Assembly: GCA_015680685.1 (NCBI GenBank)
Contig: MNCI01002256.1
Location: forward strand, 231,865 to 256,413
Direction of reading: 5' to 3'
DNA: 24,549 nt
Source of the DNA: Gnetum montanum
Taxonomy: Eukaryota > Streptophyta > Gnetopsida > Gnetales > Gnetaceae
Part shown: one piece after another, positions 18,710 through 24,549 of the stretch
How positions within the stretch are numbered: the first letter of the stretch is position 1
Layout: each line of letters opens with the position of its first letter
Position numbers and translations under genes: made by a program
Notes under the pieces: model-generated
Told to the model about the DNA's origin: nothing
The model's database searches: none
What the model saw: only the letters and a program-made list of their open reading frames with translations

Positions 18710-18714
18710 CAAGG
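18710..18714 (+). repeat. Target-site duplication of element C, right copy
   Basis: CAAGG, equal to 12873-12877. Confidence 0.93.
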
Positions 18715-19040
18715 TTTTTCAAAATTATAGCCAAAGTTGATTAGTTATGGGACTCCATGGATAGCAAATTTCAAGCTATCCTAAAAATTGTTGAAGAGTC
18801 CAAAGAACAAGGTAGTGATCGTGAGCATAGGAGGCGTAAGAAAGTTGAACATACTTATCAAAAAGGTAAGGGAAAGATTGTTGGAATAGAAAAAGTTGCA
18901 AAAAGCAAATCAGACGATGATGGTGGATGTAACATCTACAAATATGTACATCCTAAGAGATGTTGGCCCATTGTGTCACACTTATAGGAGTTTGGGATGT
19001 ATGCTTTAAATTCATAACTAACACAAAGGCAAACATCCAG
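18715..19040 (+). pseudogene. gag pseudogene of element B, 3' part with zinc knuckle
   Basis: Continues B gag after element C: MDSKFQAILKIVEESKEQ (18757-18810), a Lys-rich stretch, then DDDGGCNIYKYVHPKRCWP (about 18916-18972). In the knuckle the second Cys is Tyr (CNIY instead of C-x-x-C), so zinc binding is lost. A TAG ends the open piece at 18985-18987. Joined on paper at CAAGG, the two gag halves read on in the same order as gag of A. Confidence 0.78.
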
Positions 19041-19680
19041 AAGATTATCTTATCCTCAAGGTAATTTTAGGTAGTTCCATCTACAATAGCAATATTATCC
19101 AAGTGGAGCTCCATCTCAATCATATGAGTAGTGTCAATAGTGGTAGCAACCATAATCATGGGTGCTAGCACTACCAAGGTAGCAATACCCTTATCGATAG
19201 CCTAATCCATATGGTTACTATGTTCAGTATTCCTTGTCTTCATGTGATTTGTCTAGTCATGGCTCTACTTTCCAACCTCACTACCACCCTTTTGATTATT
19301 ATTGAACTCATTCTCTACATGAAAGAATGGATACCACCTCTTACCCTTATTCCCCTCTTATCCCTGCACATGTTCCTTTTTCACCTGCATAGCTACCACC
19401 TGCTCCACCTATGTAGGTTGAACTACTAGTTCAATTGCAACAATGCAACACTACTAGGGCTATTAATCTACAACCAATTCATCAACCAAGTGGGTTAGAG
19501 ACTCGATCAAAAAAATGACCTTTCTTTCGATCATGCATTCCACCTAAGCCCTCAAATACACCCACAATTGACAACTCTATTCCTTCATCTTCCTCTATAT
19601 CAAATACCTTCGAGTCCCCTTTAAACTAAAATTTTCCTAGGATCCATACTGTCATGCTTACTCATACTATATTTGATTAG
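19041..19680 (+). pseudogene. Linker between gag and protease, element B
   Basis: Counterpart of the P/Q/Y-rich linker of A and C (YYPSG, YPYR near 19100-19200), with many stops and shifts. No catalytic motif. Confidence 0.55.
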
Positions 19681-20146
19681 ATTCATGTTGGAATCCTTCC
19701 CAGGAAATTAGCCAATCTTGAAAGTCCTTTGATTTATTTGTAGATTGCTGAAAATAAACCATGTAATTCTCTTCTCAATTTATGTTCTAGTGTCAATTTA
19801 ATTTCTCATGAGATGTACATTGCATGGAGCCTACCTCCTCTCAAGAAGAGCAACATAAGATTGGAATTGGTAAATTAGTCCATCACTATTCCATTGGGAC
19901 TGGTAGAAGACATTGTGACCACTGTCTATGGATGGTCTTATCCAACTAATTTCCTAGTGATTAAAGTGAAGAACTACAAAGGGGATTTCCCAATCATCAT
20001 GGGGAGGGCATGGTTGAGCACTATTGATGTAAGAATGGACATCAAAGATCTTTCCTTAGGAATATCTAAAGAAAATGCATTCAGAAAGATTGAGAAGAAG
20101 AGAGTTCCATGCATCACATACAATAATACAAGATGTAATTGTATGT
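19681..20146 (+). pseudogene. Retropepsin-like protease of element B, catalytic Asp lost
   Basis: Frame with LPRKLANLESPLIYL, then TAG, then the active-site region LLNLCSSVNLIS (19771-19806). The catalytic Asp is Asn (AAT at 19777) and the DSG Gly is Cys. Downstream are LPPLKKSNIRLEL, LGLVEDIVTT (19897 onward) and FPIIMGRAWLST (about 19987-20022), so the fold is recognisable but the enzyme is dead. Stops stand at 19741 (shared position with C) and about 19876. Confidence 0.82.
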
Positions 20147-20465
20147 AGAAACTCTGGCCCCTAAAGCAAGCATCTATCTCTGTATGCATGCAGTGTGCAT
20201 GAGAAGAAAAAACTCAAAATTATCTATACATAGCAGCCATAAGACAAGAGGGCACCTGATGGCTGATTGCTAATTTTGAGAGTACCACACTTTACACGGA
20301 ACCAACTGAGAGCCTATCATGTGCATGTGTCATAGGCATGGATGAACTAGAGCAAGTTCATCACTAACTCTCTAATGATACAAATGATGATACTCACTAG
20401 GCAAAGTTGGAAATTCCTAAAAATTTCAAGCAATAGCCCCTTGAATTGAAAACGCTATCAACTGG
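20147..20465 (+). pseudogene. Protease-RT spacer of element B
   Basis: Decayed coding sequence homologous to 3440-3711 of A. It ends with KLEIPKNFKQ-like residues (20405-20433). No domain is recognised. Confidence 0.5.
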
Positions 20466-21540
20466 AATGAAATATGTGTTTTTAAAAAATAGGAAGCCAA
20501 TCTTAATCAATGAAAATCTTGCTCCAAAGTAGAAAAAGATGTTGTTGAAGGTAGTTGAAAAATGGTCAATAGCTTTTGCTTGGCCACATCTTGAAGTCAC
20601 AAGGATTGATCCTAGGATATGCCAACATTGCATCTAAACTGATCCAGCCATGAAGCCAAAATGATATCCATAGAGGTAGTTAAATCCCAAACTAAAGCAA
20701 ATCATCAAGAAGGAAATCAAGCAACTCCTCAAGGTGAGGTTCATTTATCCCATTGTAGATAGTGAGTGGATTAGTTTGCTCGGAATTGTGCCAAAGAAAG
20801 GAGGCAAGTGGTTGGTCTATATCAATTTTTTGTTGCTAAATATGGCAACATTCAAGAACCATTTTTCATTACCATTTTTTGATCAAGTGCTTGACATGAT
20901 ATCTAGGCATTACTACTACAATTTCCTAGATGGTTATAGTGGCTATAACCAAATTTAAATTATACCAGAGGACCAGGCCAAGACAACATTCATGAGTCCT
21001 TGGGGAACTTTTGCATATCGCAAGATGCCATTTGTTCTATGCAATGCTTTTGCAACATTACAATGCTTGGTTCTAAGAATTTTTCAATGGCATATCGATA
21101 ATGGTGTGGAAGTCTTCATGGATGATTTCTCCACTTATGAAGTCACATTTGAGCAAGCCCTGGACCACCTTGAGTAAGTGCTAAAATGATGTGTTGAAAC
21201 TAACTTGTAGCTCAATTGGCAAAAAGGTCACTTAATAGTCCAAGAGGGCATTGTATTGGGGCACAAAATATCACAAGTAGGAATTGAGGTAGACCTTAAG
21301 AAAATAAGGATCATCCAAGGAATAACCCACCAACCAGAAACTGTCAAAGATGTTCAATCATTCCTTTGACATACTAGATACTATTAGTGATTCATAGAGA
21401 ATTTCTCTAAGATCACAAAATCATTAGTGGAGCTAACAAAGAAAGATGCTTCCTTTGTCTAGATCGTAGAATGTGAAAAAACATTTCAACAACTAAAAGA
21501 GAAACTTCTAGAAACTCTAATCCTATAAGCACCTGAGTGG
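20466..21540 (+). pseudogene. Reverse transcriptase of element B
   Basis: This would copy element RNA into cDNA. It begins with the pre-RT motif PRICQHCI, LNPKLKQIIKKEIKQLL (about 20605-20740), typical of Athila/Tat. Next come FIYPIVDSEW and VPKKGGKWLVYINF (the usual C-V/I-D-Y motif is changed), FLDGYSGYNQI with the first catalytic Asp at 20929-20931, then FAYRKMPFVLCNAFAT. FMDDF at 21115-21129 carries the catalytic Asp pair, still intact. The thumb/connection follows (GIVLGHKISQVGIEVD, about 21247-21300). Stops break it, for example TAA at 20956-20958, TGA at 21187-21189 and TAG near 21211. It is the only RT in the window. Confidence 0.9.
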
Positions 21541-21970
21541 TTTAGACCATTTCATATCATGATTGATGCATCAAATTATGCCTTGGAAGCTATGCTTACA
21601 CAAATGGATGACAAGAAACATTCATACTACATCCACTACATTAGTCAAAGCATTGTGGATGCACAACTAAACTACCAAACCCACTACAAAAAAAGAATTG
21701 ATGGCAATGGTGCTTACTCTAGAAACGTTCAAGCATTATGTGCTTGGATACAAGGTGTTTGTAAACATAGAACATAGTGCCATCTGCTTCCTGATGAATA
21801 AGCCAATGNCAAACATAGAACATAGTGCCATCTGCTTCCTGATGAATAAGCCAATGGTGAGCCCCCATGTCATACGGTGGCTAGTGATCTTGCAGGAATT
21901 CAATCTTACAATAGTAGATTGAAAAAGCATTGAGAATTTGGTCATTGATCACTTGTCTTATTTGTGATGG
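21541..21970 (+). pseudogene. RNase H of element B
   Basis: It would digest RNA in the RNA-DNA hybrid. It contains FHIMIDASNYALEAML (21550-21597, first catalytic Asp kept), YISQSIVDAQLNYQ, then in a shifted frame ELMAMVLTLETFKHYVLGYK (about 21695-21755). The usual T-D-H of the third catalytic position reads I-E-H (near 21765-21775). The end has DHLS-like VIDHLSY (about 21942-21965). A 46-bp exact duplicate around the N at 21809 falls inside it and is probably an assembly error. Confidence 0.82.
21809..21809. other. Single-N assembly join 7
   Basis: 21763-21808 is repeated exactly as 21811-21856 on the other side of the N. Confidence 0.9.
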
Positions 21971-22159
21971 GACAACAAAGAGGAAGAAAATCCATTATTT
22001 GATATTTTTCCTAATGAACTCCTCTTTGTCGAGGCTATAATTGAATAATTATCCGATAAGCCTAAATGGTATGATAACGTTCTCACCTATCTTCTCACTC
22101 AAGAGATTCCACAAGGGTTGGACCACTAAAAGAAACAACAATTTCTTCACTAGGTAAAA

Positions 22160-23345
22160 AACTTCATGAACATCCATGGACACCTCTACAAGGTGTGTGC
22201 TAATGGCTTGATTCATTAGTATGTCCTTGACATTGATCAACTATGCATTCTCCAAGATGCTCATGAAGGTCCTTGTGGAGGGCACTATGCTGGGAGACGC
22301 ACAGCTATTAAAATCCTAATGGTAGGGTACTATTCAATCTTTAGGGATGCTTAATATTAAGTCTACTCTTGTGGATGATGCCAACAAGATGATGGAATGA
22401 TTACTTGAATGGAGGGACCTTAGCAATGGATTCAACCACTAGAACCCTTAAACTTCTGGGGCATTGATTTCATGGGTCCCATCACACCCATGTCAAATAT
22501 AAAGGTGTACATCATAGTCACTATTGACTATTATACAAGATGGGCAGAAGTAGTAGTCATCATCAATTGTACATCTTCTACTGCTACTCGGTTTGTACAA
22601 AAAAATGTTGTAAACAAGTTTTGTGTGCCACATGCATTAATTTCTAATAATGAAACTCACTTTATAGGCACTACTTTTCAAAAGCTCATGTAATGCTTGG
22701 GGGTTGAACATAAACTCACAACACCCTACCACCCCTAAGCTAATGATCACACTAAGGTTACCAATAGGAAAATCACAAGGATTCTAACAAGAATTATTAG
22801 CAAATATAGGAAAGATTCAAGCACAAAACTTAACGATGCCCTTTGGGCCTACTACTCAACATGGAAACTTCCTATAGGCTATTCTCCCTATGAGCTTATG
22901 TACATAAAATTACCAACACTTCCTATTCAATTTAAGCTTTGCATACTTTCAATAATCTATGACCTCAACCTTGATTTGAGTCTAGCACAAAAAGAAAGAC
23001 TAATGAATCTCAACATACTAGACAAAAATTGATTGGTAGCCCTATCCTCTAACAAGTTATACAAGGGCTACAACAAAAAGGGCCATAACCTTAAGAATTA
23101 AAAAACTCAAATTTCAACTGGAAAATAAAGTTCTCTACTGGAACCCCAAACATGTACCTCAATGAACTAAGTTCCAAATGTTGTGGAAAGGACCTTACAT
23201 CATTTATGAAACTTTTTCTTCTAGGGCCATGATGATCTAAAAACTTGAGAGTCTAGACAAGAAACAGCTGGTCAACATCCAACAAATCAAAACTTTTCAC
23301 AAGCATAAGCCAACAAATACAACAAACACCTCATTAGATGGACAA
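22160..23345 (+). pseudogene. Integrase of element B, catalytic residues lost
   Basis: It would insert the cDNA into the genome. The N-terminal HHCC finger is visible (AHEGPCGGHYAGRRTA, then CG-CQQDD, about 22258-22390). The core begins LNFWGIDFMGP with the first Asp at 22466-22468, and the open part is 22472-22693. The second catalytic Asp is Asn (ISNNETHF, AAT at 22646), a G-to-A change. The Glu of the usual QANGQAE-x-x-NREI box is Lys (AAG at 22754), and its Gln is a TAA at 22736. A further segment, WAYYSTWKLPIGYSPYELMY, lies near 22850-22910. The C-terminal part (LWKGPYIIYETF, near 23180) has the usual LW-GP box, and no chromodomain follows. The protein is non-functional. Confidence 0.88.
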
Positions 23346-23380
23346 CCACACTCCATATTTTGGATCTCCTCCTTTTGCCT

Positions 23381-23400
23381 TAGTCATGGGGGAGATGGGC
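23381..23400 (+). promoter_or_regulatory. Internal polypurine-like motif after integrase, element B
   Basis: TAGTCATGGGGGAGATGGGC matches the polypurine tract next to the LTRs of A and C (AGTCATGGGGGTA) over 11 bases. A decayed counterpart is in A at 3748-3765 (ATCATGCGGGAGATGG). Confidence 0.4.
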
Positions 23401-23493
23401 ACCCATGCGAACCATATAAGTGGCTCCTCAATTTTTCAATTTTTTGTTTTACACATTTTTTTATTTCATATCTTCTTGATGTCATGTTATTAA
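23386..23493 (+). CDS. Possible small hydrophobic ORF after integrase, element B
   Basis: 35 codons, MGEMGTHANHIS then a Phe/Leu/Ile-rich stretch (FQFFVLHIFLFHIFL), stop at 23491. The start matches the ORF of A at 3753-3950 (MREMATYANHL). The start codon lies inside the polypurine-like motif, so the similarity may come from that DNA signal rather than from a protein. Confidence 0.22.
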   Translation: MGEMGTHANHISGSSIFQFFVLHIFLFHIFLMSCY

Positions 23494-23998
23494 TCTTTTC
23501 TAATTTTTGTTTTACACCATCATTAGTACATTTGCTATGTCTTGAATATTTTACACTTTCTTTTATATTTTCTTTTATTTTATTTTGGTGTGATTTTCTA
23601 ACTTTTTGTTAATAATGCGTTGATTTATGGTGGTATGTACTATTTTTGTTATTTGATTATTGGTGTCTTGTTTCTAGCTTTGAATTTTGTTATAGATAAT
23701 TAGGACATGGTTTCTTTTTCATGCAATAGGTAGTGAGTCCACAACATTCAACCATCCACAAACTCTATGGTTTTCCTTGTTTTGGAAATGTGTAGTCCCT
23801 TTTCATTAACAAAATTTTAACAAATTTATGACTTTGGTAGTTTTTGAAATTGGAAAGGATTCAAAGGTTTGAATAGGGTGTGGCTTCAAGGGGATTTGGT
23901 ATTCTTTGTGCCTTTTTGTTTGCCTAGGTGCATGTGTGTTTTCATGGATTTCTTACTGTTCTGTGTCAACCAATAAAATAAAGTTGAATAAGTATTTA

Positions 23999-24240
23999 CA
24001 TGGTGTGGTTCTCATTAGAAAAAAAAAAGAAAAAAAATGATGAGAATTCAAAGCACACCCCTTAGATAAAATAAATACATACGTCTTTGCATGGTGTGGT
24101 TCTTATTAGAAAAAAAAAGGTGATGAGAATTCAAAGCACATCCCTTAGATTAAAGAAATGCTTATGTCTTTGCATGGTATGATTTCCATTTCAAAAAAAA
24201 TGATGGGAATTCAAAGCACACCCCTTATACAAAATAAACT
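23999..24240 (+). repeat. Triplicated stem-loop unit in the 3' region of element B
   Basis: Units start CATGGTGTGGTTCTCATTAG (23999), CATGGTGTGGTTCTTATTAG (24090) and CATGGTATGATTTCCATTTC (24173), each followed by an A-run and (G)ATGAGAATTCAAAGCACA-type sequence. A has one copy (4341-4422). Confidence 0.82.
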
Positions 24241-24502
24241 AGCTATAAGCACTAGTTATGGGACTAGTCCCCTATAACTAAGGCCCTTCCTTACTTCCTA
24301 CTCTTTTCTTCTCTAATAAGAAATGGTGGTTGTTCTATGGAAGCACTCTTGTGTCTCAAGGGATGGATTGGTCTTAGAATGATGATGCAAAGTCACTAAA
24401 CATGGTTGGTTTTGATCTGGACTAGGTATGGATCCTATCAATCCATTTAATCACAAAATCCACAAGGGACTTCATCTGACCTTAATCAGGAACTCCATTC
24501 CA

Positions 24503-24503
24503 N
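24503..24503. other. Single-N assembly join 8
   Basis: 24504-24549 repeats 24451-24496 exactly (46 bases, to the window end). Confidence 0.9.
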
Positions 24504-24549
24504 TCACAAAATCCACAAGGGACTTCATCTGACCTTAATCAGGAACTCC

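Larger units (their letters stand above)
10320..24549 (+). mobile_element. Element B: old Athila/Tat-like Ty3/gypsy element with pol, interrupted by element C, right end outside window
   Basis: Order: diverged LTR (10320-11119), PBS, gag, [element C 12878-18709], rest of gag, linker, protease, RT, RNase H, integrase, 3' region running off the window. The domain order PR-RT-RH-IN defines Ty3/gypsy. FLDGYSGYNQI, FMDDF and the long pre-RT region point to Athila/Tat. Compared with A, where the landmark equivalent to 24361 is about 1.07 kb from the LTR, the right LTR should begin near 25.4 kb in window coordinates. Stops and frameshifts occur throughout. It is the only element here with pol. Confidence 0.88.
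23494..24549 (+). other. 3' region of element B, no clear gene
   Basis: T-rich, aligns with 3790-4680 of A. It holds the triplicated stem-loop unit and ends in the join at 24503. The right LTR is not reached. Confidence 0.65.

Overview
The window looks like repeat-dense nuclear DNA from a seed plant; the species cannot be told from the sequence. It is AT-rich and holds no intact host gene. Most of it consists of decayed LTR retrotransposons of the Ty3/gypsy superfamily, closest by motif to the Athila/Tat group, nested in or beside older repeats. Their primer-binding sites match the 3' end of plant tRNA-Asp, the RT box is FMDDF, the zinc knuckle is CX2CX3HX4C, and no chromodomain is seen.

Layout. 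Element A (+ strand, 1-6459) has a left LTR cut by the window edge (1-260), a PBS, broken gag, a proline/glutamine-rich linker and protease. It then has a clean internal deletion of RT, RNase H and integrase near 3712, a 1.9-kb 3' region, and a complete right LTR (5631-6459). A sits inside a LINE (L1-type ORF2, minus strand, 6460-7876), cutting it in the RT KA-x-G-x-DG motif. From 7877 to 10319 there is AT-rich DNA with degenerate tandem repeats and tRNA-like/SINE-like pieces, and no gene. Element B (+ strand, from about 10320 to beyond the window end) has a diverged left LTR, PBS, gag, protease, RT, RNase H, integrase and 3' region, all eroded; its right LTR should lie roughly 1 kb past the window. 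Element C (+ strand, 12878-18709) is inserted in B's gag, has both LTRs, and is flanked by the perfect 5-bp target duplication CAAGG.

Relative age: B is older than C, because C is inserted in it. A's two LTR copies differ at about 21 of 260 aligned bases; C's differ at about 9 of 185 sampled bases. Many premature stops are Gln codons changed to TAG or TAA, and most LTR and PBS changes are transitions, as expected for long-methylated silenced DNA. No element here is intact.

Together the three show a family design: tRNA-Asp primed, LTRs of 0.8-1.0 kb with GATATC motifs upstream of the TATA box, gag with an Athila-type knuckle, a P/Q/Y-rich linker, protease, pol, then a long 3' region. That 3' region carries a possible small hydrophobic ORF, a stem-loop repeat, a Trp-rich conserved segment and a short G-rich polypurine tract. 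A is a natural gag-pro derivative that would need pol in trans.

Assembly caution: eight single Ns mark joins. Several sit beside near-identical or exact duplicated blocks, and several hide missing sequence, so element C in particular is not reliably assembled.
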